DNA from: JAEUKA01 sp035328405
GTDB taxonomy: Bacteria; Myxococcota_A; Polyangia; Palsa-1104; JAEUJZ01
Length of the DNA stretch: 64,000 bases
NCBI GenBank assembly: GCA_035328405.1
Contig: DAOLIT010000020.1
Span: 1 to 64,000, forward strand
Reading direction: 5' to 3'
The notes beneath the pieces are model-generated. The model was not told the DNA's origin. It ran no database searches and saw only the letters and a program-made list of their open reading frames with translations. Below are positions 9,387 to 18,161 of the stretch, piece after piece. Position 1 is the stretch's first letter; every line of letters begins with the position of its first letter. Both the position numbers and the translations under genes were made by a program.

Positions 9387-10274
9387 TTACTGCGTCAGGT
9401 CAGCCGTTGTCCGCGGCCACACCGTCCCGCAGAAATCACCCAGCAGCACACCGACGACGGTCTTGTACGTTGTCCCATCGGGCAACGAAGTATAGGAACC
9501 CGTCGCTCGCAAATAATTCGTCGCGATGAGTGCGCCCGGTGCCACGCCGGTCGGACTGACGCTGAAGTCTTGGTATTGCGTGCTGCGCCCGTAGCTTTTC
9601 ACGTTCGAAAAACGGACGAGCGCGGCATGACCATCGACAAACTTTTGCGACAACACGGCTGGCGAGCCCGTCGCGACGGGATATTGCGTGGGGTCCACAT
9701 CCACCGGTGTAGGCATCGTCACCGCCATTCCTTGCGACGTGAGCTTTCCACCAAACAAATTGATCTGACGAGTCTTTGCGCCGCAGTTGGTCCGCGTGTC
9801 GAACGTGCCTTCGATTTCGACTTGCTGCCCCGCCGTTGCTGCATCCATCGCCGTCGCAACCGGGTCGTTTTTCCCCCGATCCTTGCACTGCGTCAGCGTC
9901 GATCCGTCGGCCCAATTGCTCATTTTCAAACTCAAGATCAGCACCATGCCATCTTGCAAAGTGGCAGGCGCGGGTTCGACCTGGGCGACGTGCAATCGGT
10001 AATAGCAATACCCTGCGTTTGTGTCCGCACTGACCCACCGCAAGGGACTCGTCACGACGCCCGTCACACGAACGCGGTCGCCGACTTTGATCGTGTCTTG
10101 CACGCTGTTCAAATAGCGAATCGTCGTCGGAACCACCGTTTTGGGCTGCGAAAGATCAACGACATCCGAAAGGTCTTCGATGTTGCTGTTGGACATGTCC
10201 TGCGTGTCCGTCGTCGAAGGACGGCACGCAGCAAGCAAAGACGAAACGGTCAGAAGCAGAAGTTTGTGTCTCAT
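9387..10274 (-). CDS. Lipoprotein with an OB-fold-like domain, 295 aa
   Basis: The signal peptide ends in the lipobox LLAAC (Cys near 17). After a disordered Asp/Ser-rich linker, the region from about 50 to 165 contains the strand pattern IKVGDRVRVTGVVTSP ... VEIEGTF, which resembles the OB-fold module (YhcR/NigD-like) found in secreted nucleic-acid or sugar-binding proteins. A second all-beta region with similar pattern follows. No catalytic residues are seen. The ATG overlaps the folD stop by four bases (ATGA), so translation is coupled to folD; GAGG upstream supports the start. The functional link to folate metabolism is not obvious and may be only positional. Confidence 0.6.
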   Translation of the reverse strand: MRHKLLLLTVSSLLAACRPSTTDTQDMSNSNIEDLSDVVDLSQPKTVVPTTIRYLNSVQDTIKVGDRVRVTGVVTSPLRWVSADTNAGYCYYRLHVAQVEPAPATLQDGMVLILSLKMSNWADGSTLTQCKDRGKNDPVATAMDAATAGQQVEIEGTFDTRTNCGAKTRQINLFGGKLTSQGMAVTMPTPVDVDPTQYPVATGSPAVLSQKFVDGHAALVRFSNVKSYGRSTQYQDFSVSPTGVAPGALIATNYLRATGSYTSLPDGTTYKTVVGVLLGDFCGTVWPRTTADLTQ

Positions 10275-11170
10275 GGGGAACCTCGATGGGTGAAAGGCTT
10301 TGTGTGACCAGGCAGCAGATTGTGCGCAAGGTGAGCAGCCAGCACGGTGTTTTGCAAAAGCATCGCAACCGTCAGCAGGCCGACGCCTCCCGGCACGGGT
10401 GTGATCGCAGACGCGCGTTCCTTTGCGGCAGAAAATTCGATGTCACCGACGATTTCGCCTGTTTCCAGTCGATTGATGCCGACATCAATCACGGTCGCGC
10501 CGGGTTTGATGGCAGCCCCGGGAATCGCACGCGGTTTGCCGATCGCGGTCACAACCAAGTCGGCAGAAGCGATGTGTTTGGAAAGCTCTGCGGTTTTCGT
10601 GTGGCACAGCGTCACCGTCGCATCCGCTGCCAAAAGCAACGCCGCCATCGGTTTGCCCACCAGCATCGACCGACCCACGATGACTGCCAACGACCCGCGC
10701 AATGGGATGTTTGCCTCGGACAGCAACCGCATGACGCCCAGCGGCGTACACGGAACAAACCGAGGCCGACCCAGCCACAACCGTCCGATGTTTTCCTCGC
10801 ACAAACCATCCACATCCTTTGTCGGGTCCAGCGCACGCAGGATGTTTTCGGCGTCGAGGGGCGCAGGCAAAGGAAGTTGCAGAAGCACACCATGCACTTT
10901 CGGGTCCGCGTTCAGCGACTCCACCAACGCGACCAATTCCTGCTGAGTCGTCGTGCCAGGCAGAACGTGATCAAACACCGCAATTCCGACTTCTTGGCAA
11001 GCGCGGCCTTTGTTGCGGACATAAATCTGTGATGCGCGGTCGTCTCCGACGAGGATCACTGCCAAGCCCGGCGCGATTCCGCGTGCCAAAAGCGCGCCCA
11101 CCGACTCGCGAACTTCAGCTTTCACTTTGTCCGCGATCGGTTTTCCGAAAAGAATCTGGGCTTCTGTCAT
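10271..11170 (-). CDS. folD: Bifunctional methylenetetrahydrofolate dehydrogenase / cyclohydrolase
   Basis: 299 aa, the normal FolD length. The enzyme interconverts 5,10-methylene-, methenyl- and 10-formyl-tetrahydrofolate in cytosolic one-carbon metabolism. Visible signatures are the catalytic Tyr50-x3-Lys54 within SQIYVRNKG, the DVDGL loop near 120, the nucleotide loop GRSMLVGKP near 165, and the C-terminal TPVPGGVG. An AAAGGAG site lies about nine bases before the ATG. The 3' end overlaps a lipoprotein gene by four bases. An aldehyde dehydrogenase gene lies 37 bases upstream on the same strand. Confidence 0.95.
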   Translation of the reverse strand: MTEAQILFGKPIADKVKAEVRESVGALLARGIAPGLAVILVGDDRASQIYVRNKGRACQEVGIAVFDHVLPGTTTQQELVALVESLNADPKVHGVLLQLPLPAPLDAENILRALDPTKDVDGLCEENIGRLWLGRPRFVPCTPLGVMRLLSEANIPLRGSLAVIVGRSMLVGKPMAALLLAADATVTLCHTKTAELSKHIASADLVVTAIGKPRAIPGAAIKPGATVIDVGINRLETGEIVGDIEFSAAKERASAITPVPGGVGLLTVAMLLQNTVLAAHLAHNLLPGHTKPFTHRGSP

Positions 11171-11207
11171 CCACCGGCTCCTTTGCCAAGCGTTACCGCG
11201 ACATCAA

Positions 11208-12680
11208 TCAAGGCAGCGTACCCGTGATCAGCAAACGCGGCTCCGTCATATCAAGGATGGTGGTGCGGATGCCTTCACGACCCAAACCCGAGTCCTTGAT
11301 TCCGCCATACGGCATGTGGTCGATCCGAAAACTCGGCGCCTCGTTGAGCACCACCGCCCCGACCAACAACTTTTCGTGCGCCGAAAGAGCATGAGCCAAA
11401 TCGCGTGTGAACACCGCAGCCTGCAACCCATAACGCGAATCATTGACCCGCTCGATCGCCGTCTCAAAATCGTTCACGCAATCGACATTGCACACTGGGC
11501 CGAACACCTCTTCTTTTGCGACTTTTGCGCTCGCCGGTACATCGCACAGCAACGTCGGCGGAACGAAGTTGCCCAGCCTGGGCCCTGACACGAGTTTTCG
11601 CGCACCGAGCTGCTCTGCCTCGGCGATCCAGTTCTCGACCCGCCGAGCATTGGTTTCGTCAATCATCGGGCCCACCAACACCTGCGGATCAGCCGGATCG
11701 CCCGTCCGAACAGCCGCGACTGCTTCGGAAAGCCGCCCGCACACTTGGCGGAACAGACCCTTTCGAGACCGATCGACGACGAAAATCCGCTGAATGCTGA
11801 TGCACTTTTGGCCCGCATACGAAAAAGCGCCGTACACAAGTTTTGGGAGGATCGCGGAAAGGTCGCGCTCTTCGATCGTCTCGTCCAAAACCACAGCCGC
11901 GTTTCCGCCGAGTTCGAGCGTGACTTTTTTCTTCCCGGCTCGCGCTTTCATCGCCCAGCCCACAGACGCCGAACCCGTAAACGTAAGCAATTTGCATCGT
12001 TCGTCGGTCACGAGCACATCCGCTGCCGCTCGCGAAGCTGGAACCACCTGCAAACCCGACGAGGGCCAACCCGCCTTTTCGACAAGCTCTGCCAGCAGGA
12101 GTGCCACCGACGGCGTTTGCGATGCCGGTTTCAAGATCACCGCACAGCCTGCCGCCATCGCCGGCGCGATTTTGTGAACCGCCAAATTCAGAGGGAAATT
12201 GAATGGACTGATCGCCGCGACCGGGCCGACTGGAAAACGCCTCAGAATGCCCACTCGACCGTATCCGAGCGGAGCCAAATCCATCGGCAACACTTGTCCC
12301 TCGCCAGCGGTCGTCAGCACCTCCGCCGACGCCAACTCAAAACAGAGCGCGGCCCGCTCAACTTCTGCACGCGCATCCGAAATCGGTTTTCCCGCCTCGT
12401 GGCAAATGGCCCACGAAAGACGCTCCCGCTCGACCAACACACTTCGCGCCACTTCTTTGCACATCGCCGCACGTTTGTCCGTCGGCAGTCGAGCGATCGT
12501 CGGTTGCACGGCTTCCGCGTGCCGCAACGCTGCTTCGAGTTCCTCGTGCCCGCACTCAAAAACCCGCCCGAGCAAACGATCGTCGAACGGCGCGTGCAAC
12601 GACCTTAGCGTTGCCGTCTCAACAAAACGACCTCCGACAAACGGTTTCCAGACGGGAAAAGAAGAACCCTCAGCCGACAT
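11208..12680 (-). CDS. NAD(P)-dependent aldehyde dehydrogenase
   Basis: 490 aa, the usual ALDH length. The catalytic set is present: Asn161 in SPFNFPLNL, general-base Glu256 in LELGG, and nucleophile Cys293 in AGQKC; FTGSASVG is the cofactor loop. The family oxidises aldehydes to acids; the sequence best recalls the lactaldehyde/glyceraldehyde-3-phosphate branch, but the substrate is not known. The ORF is open for 17 more codons upstream, but these run into the terminator at 12714-12752, so the ATG at 12680 is used although its ribosome site is weak. Downstream is folD. Confidence 0.9.
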   Translation of the reverse strand: MSAEGSSFPVWKPFVGGRFVETATLRSLHAPFDDRLLGRVFECGHEELEAALRHAEAVQPTIARLPTDKRAAMCKEVARSVLVERERLSWAICHEAGKPISDARAEVERAALCFELASAEVLTTAGEGQVLPMDLAPLGYGRVGILRRFPVGPVAAISPFNFPLNLAVHKIAPAMAAGCAVILKPASQTPSVALLLAELVEKAGWPSSGLQVVPASRAAADVLVTDERCKLLTFTGSASVGWAMKARAGKKKVTLELGGNAAVVLDETIEERDLSAILPKLVYGAFSYAGQKCISIQRIFVVDRSRKGLFRQVCGRLSEAVAAVRTGDPADPQVLVGPMIDETNARRVENWIAEAEQLGARKLVSGPRLGNFVPPTLLCDVPASAKVAKEEVFGPVCNVDCVNDFETAIERVNDSRYGLQAAVFTRDLAHALSAHEKLLVGAVVLNEAPSFRIDHMPYGGIKDSGLGREGIRTTILDMTEPRLLITGTLP

Positions 12681-12713
12681 GCGAACAGAATGCGCCAAAA
12701 GCTTGCTGTTGCA

Positions 12714-12752
12714 GAAAAAGAAAAAGCCCAAGAGACATGCTCTCGGGCTTTT
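12714..12752 (-). terminator. Rho-independent terminator after the 12772-13695 gene
   Basis: Read on the minus strand, an eight-base stem AAAAGCCC/GGGCTTTT (plus four more pairs after one mismatch) with a five-base loop is followed by two runs of five T separated by one C. It lies about 20 bases past the stop of the outer-membrane protein gene and ahead of the aldehyde dehydrogenase start, separating the two transcription units. Confidence 0.8.
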
Positions 12753-12771
12753 GCTGCGGCCAAATTCCCGA

Positions 12772-13695
12772 CTACCTGGAAATTTTGGCCCTTGGGGGAA
12801 GCATGAGCGTCAAACCGACACCAAAGTACAGATGATTCACGATGTACTCATCTGCGTCCGACAGGACCGGTGTTCCGTCGCTGTTGGCACCCTCGGTGCT
12901 GACATCCAAGCCACCGGGATTGGCCTTGTACATGTAGTCTCGCAGCTCGAGGTTCAGGCCAATCCAATCGTTAAAGAAGATGTGGGTACCAATGCCCAAC
13001 ACACCCGCGATGCGATGGCCCGTGAACACTGCTGGCGACTGCAAGTTCACATCGTTCCCAGTTCCAAGCGGGCTGTCATTGACGGATCGGACCGAGGTCC
13101 CTCCCGAACTGTCCGTCCGAACTGTGTAGGAAGTCGCACCATTCGACAGTGGCGTTCCCAAAATGACCCCGCCCACACCTGCCGTCACGTAGAAGTCGTA
13201 ATTGGCAAACAGAGCGTTGAACATCGAGAACTTGCCGCCCATCGGCGTCAAAGCCAGGTGCGCAGACCACATCCCCATCGTCGGCCCGATGAGATGGTTT
13301 TTGAACATCTCCTTGCTCGGTTGACGCAGACCCGCCGTCGGATCGTCGGTTGCTGGAGTCGCAGTCCGAACCGCATAGGTATCCGGCAACGCCTCGGTAA
13401 TCCGGCCCACCAGTGGAGAAGCCACATTGGCCGTGTAGTGATAAGAACCACCGATTGCCAGCCAGTCGGTCAAATGGAACCGAACGTTGGCACCTCCGCC
13501 AAAACCGATCAGGAACGGCTGGTTGGCAGAAATGGTGAACTGCGGCGTGATTTCCAGCCGCATCTTCCGCATCTCAACGCGATGTCGAATGGCCGGCTGA
13601 CCTGCCAGCGGGTTGCGCCCACGATCCGCTTGTGCCGGCATGGCCAGCGACGCGAGGGCCCCAAACGACAAGATGATTCGCATGTGCGTTCGCAT
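12772..13695 (-). CDS. Outer-membrane beta-barrel domain protein (paralog of its upstream neighbour)
   Basis: 307 aa. A signal peptide (about residues 1-25, ending near PAQA) is followed by repeating amphipathic strands and a C-terminus ending in ...LTLMLPPRAKISR. The mature protein shares with the next gene the opening pattern RMxLEITPQFTISANQPF and a near-identical ending, so the two are paralogs. The type matches the outer-membrane barrel proteins common in Myxococcota. The start at 13695 is supported by GAGGG five bases upstream. It follows its paralog by only 17 bases and is terminated by a hairpin at 12714-12752. No ligand or role is known. Confidence 0.75.
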   Translation of the reverse strand: MRTHMRIILSFGALASLAMPAQADRGRNPLAGQPAIRHRVEMRKMRLEITPQFTISANQPFLIGFGGGANVRFHLTDWLAIGGSYHYTANVASPLVGRITEALPDTYAVRTATPATDDPTAGLRQPSKEMFKNHLIGPTMGMWSAHLALTPMGGKFSMFNALFANYDFYVTAGVGGVILGTPLSNGATSYTVRTDSSGGTSVRSVNDSPLGTGNDVNLQSPAVFTGHRIAGVLGIGTHIFFNDWIGLNLELRDYMYKANPGGLDVSTEGANSDGTPVLSDADEYIVNHLYFGVGLTLMLPPRAKISR

Positions 13696-13712
13696 GTAAT
13701 CCCTCGCTCCTC

Positions 13713-14723
13713 TCACCGACTCATCTTGTAGTCAAACTTCGGCGGCAGAAAGATGGATAAGCCCAATCCAAACTGCACATCCATGACCAGAGTGGTGCTG
13801 CCGTTGTCCTTGCGACATTGCATGTAGGCATCGTCAGCAGCGGTCCCTGTCAACCCCGCGAGACTCGCCGAACAACCAGCCCCAGTCCGCGTAAACGAAG
13901 CGTTGGCAACGGGCTCGAACTTGTCTGGATAACCGTACAACTTTAGGAAGGCATTGAGCGCCAGCCATTTCGTCAGGAACAATCGCGACCCAACGCCCAC
14001 ATCAAAGATTGCACTGATCGTCTTGAACGCTGGATCAGACCGCTTCACCGGGATGACCTCGCTCATGAAAGCGCCGACGCCGAGTGTGACGTAGCCCTCC
14101 CAGTGAACAATCGCTCGGTTGAAGAGCGCAAACTTGCCAGCAACCGGCACGTAGCCGAAGTCAAGCAAAGCCGAGAAAACCAGCTTGTTGACCGCTGGCA
14201 ACGCCTTGTCCTGCGAGCCGATCAGGAAGTACGTCCCGTCCACACTGGTGGACTGTTGCGGGACATAGTACTGACCCTCAACACCCAGCCAGAGGGCTTC
14301 GCTCAAGAAGTAGTTGATCTGAGCACCCACCGCGTGGTGCCGAATCAACGGGTTGTTAAGCGTGAAATGATATTGCGGAGAAAGCTCAACCCGTCGAGCC
14401 TTCAAAGAATACCGACGTGGAAGAACCGCGATATCATCCCAGCGCGTCTTGGCGTGAACATCGTCGGTTGGCGTCTTCGCGGTCGCAACCTCGCTCGCGG
14501 TCGCTTCTCCGGTTGGAGGAAGCGACGCGGCTGGCGGTTCTGCCGCTGGCGGTTCTGCCGCTGGCGGTTCTGCCGCTGGTGGTGCCGCCGGGGCATCTGC
14601 GGGCGCTGCCGCAGGTTGCGCTGCTGCCGGGGCCGGTTTGTTTGCCTGCCCATATGCCGTTCCGCCCGCGCCACAGAGCGCCGACGCTGTCACCATGCAC
14701 AGGCTTATTGCCAATCTCCTCAT
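13713..14723 (-). CDS. Outer-membrane beta-barrel domain protein with Ala/Pro repeat linker
   Basis: 336 aa. A signal peptide (to about residue 27, near AYGQA) is followed by a disordered Pro/Ala/Glu linker (about 30-75) with tandem PPAAE units, then a beta-rich domain that begins RRVELSPQYHFTLNNPL and ends LSIFLPPKFDYKMSR, like the downstream paralog. The linker probably spans the peptidoglycan or periplasm before the barrel. The start at 14723 has GAGG six bases ahead. The frame is open up to 15137, where an ATG overlaps the ftsY stop, but the internal signal peptide argues that translation starts at 14723. Confidence 0.75.
   Translation of the reverse strand: MRRLAISLCMVTASALCGAGGTAYGQANKPAPAAAQPAAAPADAPAAPPAAEPPAAEPPAAEPPAASLPPTGEATASEVATAKTPTDDVHAKTRWDDIAVLPRRYSLKARRVELSPQYHFTLNNPLIRHHAVGAQINYFLSEALWLGVEGQYYVPQQSTSVDGTYFLIGSQDKALPAVNKLVFSALLDFGYVPVAGKFALFNRAIVHWEGYVTLGVGAFMSEVIPVKRSDPAFKTISAIFDVGVGSRLFLTKWLALNAFLKLYGYPDKFEPVANASFTRTGAGCSASLAGLTGTAADDAYMQCRKDNGSTTLVMDVQFGLGLSIFLPPKFDYKMSR
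14530..14589. repeat. 15-bp tandem repeat inside the barrel-protein gene
   Basis: Three exact copies of a 15-bp unit (14530-14574) and one diverged copy (14575-14589) encode the PPAAE linker units on the minus strand. The length is a multiple of three, so copy-number change would alter linker length without shifting the frame. Confidence 0.85.
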
Positions 14724-15133
14724 GCTTACCTCGCGTAACGCCTTGTAGGGCTGGCACCCTTCAATATCGAGGGGAAACGATATCACGCGGCTTTTGCCGC
14801 AATCAAGCAGCTTTCGGGACTGTTTTTTTTGCTGCATCGGTTCTCGTGCGTGTTTTGGAGCCCGACTCCGGGCCTCGTCTGGACTACTGGCCTGCAAACC
14901 ACTTTGCAAAGCCGCGCTGCCTATCGTGTTCACCGTGTCGTGTGCCCCAGAGCCGCCATTTTCACTTCTGCCGCTGTCGGAAAGCAAGACAAACGTCATC
15001 GACTTATCTGAACTTGCGCAATCCCCGACGGCCATACCTTCTTCGACGATTCCACATGCGCCCGGCGAACCGTTTTTGAACAGGCTGCGGAGCCTTTGGA
15101 TCACAAATCCTGCGATGTTCGACGCCATTTTTC
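14724..15133. other. 410-bp spacer between ftsY stop and barrel-protein start
   Basis: I see no supported gene here. The minus-strand frame of the downstream gene is open right across it, with an ATG at 15137 overlapping the ftsY stop (ATGA), but no ribosome site precedes that ATG and the translated leader looks random. A small palindrome GCGGC-TTTT-GCCGC lies near 14789-14802, without a T run. The stretch presumably holds the promoter and leader of the 14723 gene. Confidence 0.4.
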
Positions 15134-16363
15134 TCATGAGCCAGGCCGTTCGTAGAGCACATCGACGAACTCTTCCGCATCAAACGCTCGTAGATCGCCA
15201 ATTTTTTCTCCGACGCCGATATACCGAATGGGAACAGTCAACTCGTAAGTGATGCCCAAAATGACACCTCCCTTGGCCGTGCCGTCGAGCTTGGTCAGCA
15301 CGATGCCGGTGATTTCCATCATTTCTTTGAAGGTTCGAGCCTGTGCAATGGCGTTCTGGCCTTGTGTCGAGTCGAGAACCAGCCACGTCTCATGCGGCGC
15401 AGTGGGATCTGCTTTTTTGATGACGCGACGAATTTTCTGAAGCTCGGCCATGAGCTGCTCTTTGACGTGAAGCCGCCCCGCCGTATCGGCAATCACCACA
15501 TCAAAGTGTTCTTTTTGCGCACGTTGGATCGCCTCGAAAATCACCGACGACGGGTCCGCGCCGTTTTTGCCGCCGTGGCCTCGCACGACAGGCACATTTG
15601 CGCGCTGCCCCCAAATTTCCAACTGCTCGACGGCAGCGGCCCGAAACGTATCGCCCGCAGCCAAAAGAACTTTGCGCCCCAGCGCCGTCTGTTGGGCTGC
15701 CAATTTGCCGATCGTGGTGGTTTTTCCGACTCCGTTTACCCCGATCACCAACAAGACAAACGGGCTGTGCGCCGCAAAATCGACCTCTTTTGCGGAAACT
15801 TGGAGCAGTCGCTTCGATTCCTCTTTGATCGTGGACCAAATCGCCGACGCATCCTTGAGTTCCGATCGGGAAAGCGTGCTCCGAACGTGCGAAAACAGGT
15901 GCTCAGCAGTTTTGGGTCCGATGTCTGCCGAGAGAAGAACCTCCTCAAGCTCGGGCAACAAATCCTCTCCGATTTGCTTCCTGGACAGAAGTTCCGCGAT
16001 TCGCGCGATAAAACCCGCCCGAGTTTTTGTGAGCCCGGCTCGCAGATCATCTTTCGGTGTTGTCTCGGCAATGGTCTTGGATGCAGGGCCGGGTGCAGGA
16101 GTCGGAGCGTCGGTGGTTGCCCTTTCGGGCAAGCTCTTTGGTTTGGTTCGGTCTAGCGGTGCCCGACGGCCTTTTGGATCAGTTCTCTGATCAGTTTTTG
16201 CATCGCTTTTTTGGGGTGGAACGGGTTTTCGACCTTTGCGCCCCCAAATCACCCACGCCGCCGCAACGAGGACAACAAGAACGACACCAACGAGAAAATA
16301 GACAAGCCCACCCGACAACAAACTTGCCGAAGCGGGCTCTGAGGAGAATGTCACGAGAAACAT
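15134..16363 (-). CDS. ftsY: Signal recognition particle receptor FtsY
   Basis: 409 aa SRP-family GTPase that docks ribosome-SRP complexes at the inner membrane. All GTPase signatures are present: P-loop GVNGVGKTTT (about 208-217), DTFRAAAVEQL, DTAGR, TKLDG followed by TAKGG. The N-terminal residues 15-40 form a membrane-spanning helix followed by a charged Pro/Lys/Thr-rich linker; a true N-terminal transmembrane anchor is found in some lineages in place of the acidic A domain of E. coli. Start 16363 is preceded by GAGG seven bases away; an upstream start at 16399 is less likely. It is divergent from the SDR gene at 16470. Confidence 0.95.
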   Translation of the reverse strand: MFLVTFSSEPASASLLSGGLVYFLVGVVLVVLVAAAWVIWGRKGRKPVPPQKSDAKTDQRTDPKGRRAPLDRTKPKSLPERATTDAPTPAPGPASKTIAETTPKDDLRAGLTKTRAGFIARIAELLSRKQIGEDLLPELEEVLLSADIGPKTAEHLFSHVRSTLSRSELKDASAIWSTIKEESKRLLQVSAKEVDFAAHSPFVLLVIGVNGVGKTTTIGKLAAQQTALGRKVLLAAGDTFRAAAVEQLEIWGQRANVPVVRGHGGKNGADPSSVIFEAIQRAQKEHFDVVIADTAGRLHVKEQLMAELQKIRRVIKKADPTAPHETWLVLDSTQGQNAIAQARTFKEMMEITGIVLTKLDGTAKGGVILGITYELTVPIRYIGVGEKIGDLRAFDAEEFVDVLYERPGS

Positions 16364-16469
16364 GGCGTGCCTCGTTACTATACGCGGGCCTTTTTGCAAA
16401 AAAGCAGCGTTTTTCTGCTCGAAACCGTCGTTGCGTGACCAAAATCCGGCAGGTAGCCGGGAGGACGCA

Positions 16470-17177
16470 ATGAGTCTTGCAAACCAAGTCGTGCTTGTAA
16501 CGGGAGGAGCGCGTCGGCTTGGTCGAGCGATCAGCGAAGCGTTGCTGGCGGAAGGTGCTCTCGTCGCAGTTCACCATTTCAAAAGTACCGATGCCGATCG
16601 AGCCTGGCTCGAGGCGTTCGCGGACCGCGCACTGCCTGTGTCCGCAGACTTGTGCAGCCCGACGGAAACCGAGCGTTTGTTTGCGACGATCGCTGCGCGT
16701 TGGCCTCGGCTGGATGCGGTGGTTTGCAACGCTGCGATGTTTGAAAAAACCCCGTTTTCAGACCTTTCCGACGATGTGTGGGACAAGATGCTCGCGTTGA
16801 ATTTGACGGCACCCAGACGCTGCATGCAGCTCGGCGTGGCGATGGGTGCGCATGCAATCGTGAACGTACTGGATGTAGCAGCGACGCAAGCCTGGCGCGG
16901 CTACGCAGCGTATGGAGTGACGAAGGCCGGGCTTTTGCATCTGACGAAAATATGGGCCAAAGAACTGCGCGGTCGCGTTCGGGTGAACGCCGTTTCGCCC
17001 GGCTTGATTCTTCCGCCGTCGGATGCGCCAGTCGAAGAACAACGCCGGTTGGCCCAGAAAAACTCGGGTTTTCCAACGGGCACGCCCCAAGATGTGGCTT
17101 CCGCGGTGTGCTTCTTGTTGCGCGAACCGCATCTTACGGGCGTTTGCCTCCCAGTCGATGCTGGCGAGAGTCTGTAA
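16470..17177 (+). CDS. Pteridine-reductase-like short-chain dehydrogenase
   Basis: 235 aa Rossmann-fold SDR. The cofactor motif is TGGARRLG (11-18), matching the TGxxxRxG signature of the pteridine reductase (PTR1/FolM) subgroup, not the classical TGxxxGxG. The catalytic positions also fit PTR1: Asp135 in VLDVAA where most SDRs have Ser, then Tyr148 and Lys152 in YGVTK. The Asp-Tyr spacing of 13 is the same as in PTR1. It probably reduces dihydropterins or dihydrofolate with NADPH. With thyX elsewhere in the window and no dihydrofolate reductase seen, this could supply reduced folate, but that is inference. GGGAGG precedes the ATG by about five bases. Confidence 0.8.
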   Translation: MSLANQVVLVTGGARRLGRAISEALLAEGALVAVHHFKSTDADRAWLEAFADRALPVSADLCSPTETERLFATIAARWPRLDAVVCNAAMFEKTPFSDLSDDVWDKMLALNLTAPRRCMQLGVAMGAHAIVNVLDVAATQAWRGYAAYGVTKAGLLHLTKIWAKELRGRVRVNAVSPGLILPPSDAPVEEQRRLAQKNSGFPTGTPQDVASAVCFLLREPHLTGVCLPVDAGESL

Positions 17178-17240
17178 CCCTGTGTTTTTTTGAGCGTCGG
17201 TTTGTGAAGTGCGCGGCTTGCGTCTGGAACCGTTTCGGAA

Positions 17241-18161
17241 TCAGTCGGGCGAAAACACAGACAAGCCGACTTGGACCGGCGAGGCGGCCTTTTGCAAAGG
17301 CGTGGGAAGCGGCGGGTTTTCCTCGGCAACATCAAGGAGCATCGGTATCCGTCGAGGCTTGTGCTGCATTTTGTCTTTCAGAAGTTGATACGGCTGGTCT
17401 GTCGTCGGTCGAAACGCAGGTAGGTCCGGGTGTGCGACGCCTTTGAACAGCGACATCGCGTCGCGCATTTTTTGCACCTCTGCCGGATCGGTGTTCCGCG
17501 AAGTCAGCGCGAGCGTCGGCCTCGGCAACTTGTCACTTCGATACAGCCCACGCAAACCTCCCCCGCGTGCAGAAGCCACGCTTTCTTCGTAAAGAAGCAC
17601 CGCCTCTGCTTTGTGCAGCGACAACAAACTCAGCGCCGATCCCACATCGCGTGCAGGCGTCACGACACCCTCCAACGGTTTGAGTTCACCCTCGAACACA
17701 AAGTGCTCCAAAAACAGCTTTGCCGACGGCATGGGCGACGCGAAAACCAAACCGCCGTGTTTCAAATCGGCCAGGCTTTTCACCTGCGGCATCGCGAGCA
17801 GCGTCAGTCTTGTGTGCGTTCCTCGGCCCGAATCCGCGACGACAACTGGCAAGAGTTTGTCCAAATGGCTTGCGACATAAGGCGATTCCACAAGCAGAAC
17901 CGCGATCCGGGCCGAATCGGCTTCCATGGCCTCGGCGGTGACGTACACCTGGGGACGATAGTGGTGTTTTTCGCCCAGGCGTTTTGCAAGATGCGTCGCG
18001 ACTTCGCTGCCCAAATCCAGCTTGCGTTCGATCTGCGAAAAGAACACACCGGGCAGATACACGGCCAAAATGCGGTCTGCCGCAAAGGCTCGCCCGAGAA
18101 ACGACAGGCTGATGCAAACCAGGAGGCAAACCTGAAAGAAAAGCGACTGCCGCCGTTTCAT
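17241..18161 (-). CDS. PhnD-like periplasmic substrate-binding domain protein
   Basis: 306 aa with a signal peptide (about 1-27, cleavage near AFA-AD). The mature protein shows the type II periplasmic-binding pattern of PhnD/SsuA-like proteins: VEAMEADSARIAVLLVESPYV-like alternation, SLADLKHGGLVFASPMPSAKLFLEH, and a helix in which mobile residues follow KMRDAMSLF. In PhnD relatives this domain binds phosphonate or phosphite, but here no permease or ATPase gene is adjacent. The start overlaps the stop of the TPR gene by four bases, so both are translated together. It is the last gene of the minus-strand run. The ligand is unknown. Confidence 0.6.
   Translation of the reverse strand: MKRRQSLFFQVCLLVCISLSFLGRAFAADRILAVYLPGVFFSQIERKLDLGSEVATHLAKRLGEKHHYRPQVYVTAEAMEADSARIAVLLVESPYVASHLDKLLPVVVADSGRGTHTRLTLLAMPQVKSLADLKHGGLVFASPMPSAKLFLEHFVFEGELKPLEGVVTPARDVGSALSLLSLHKAEAVLLYEESVASARGGGLRGLYRSDKLPRPTLALTSRNTDPAEVQKMRDAMSLFKGVAHPDLPAFRPTTDQPYQLLKDKMQHKPRRIPMLLDVAEENPPLPTPLQKAASPVQVGLSVFSPD

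Noticed and set aside
12199..13731. A 510-aa plus-strand open frame
   Set aside because: Antisense to aldehyde dehydrogenase and the barrel protein gene and spans a terminator.
14724..15137. Extension of the barrel protein to an ATG overlapping the ftsY stop
   Set aside because: The leader looks non-coding, has no ribosome site, and would bury the signal peptide; kept only as an alternative start.
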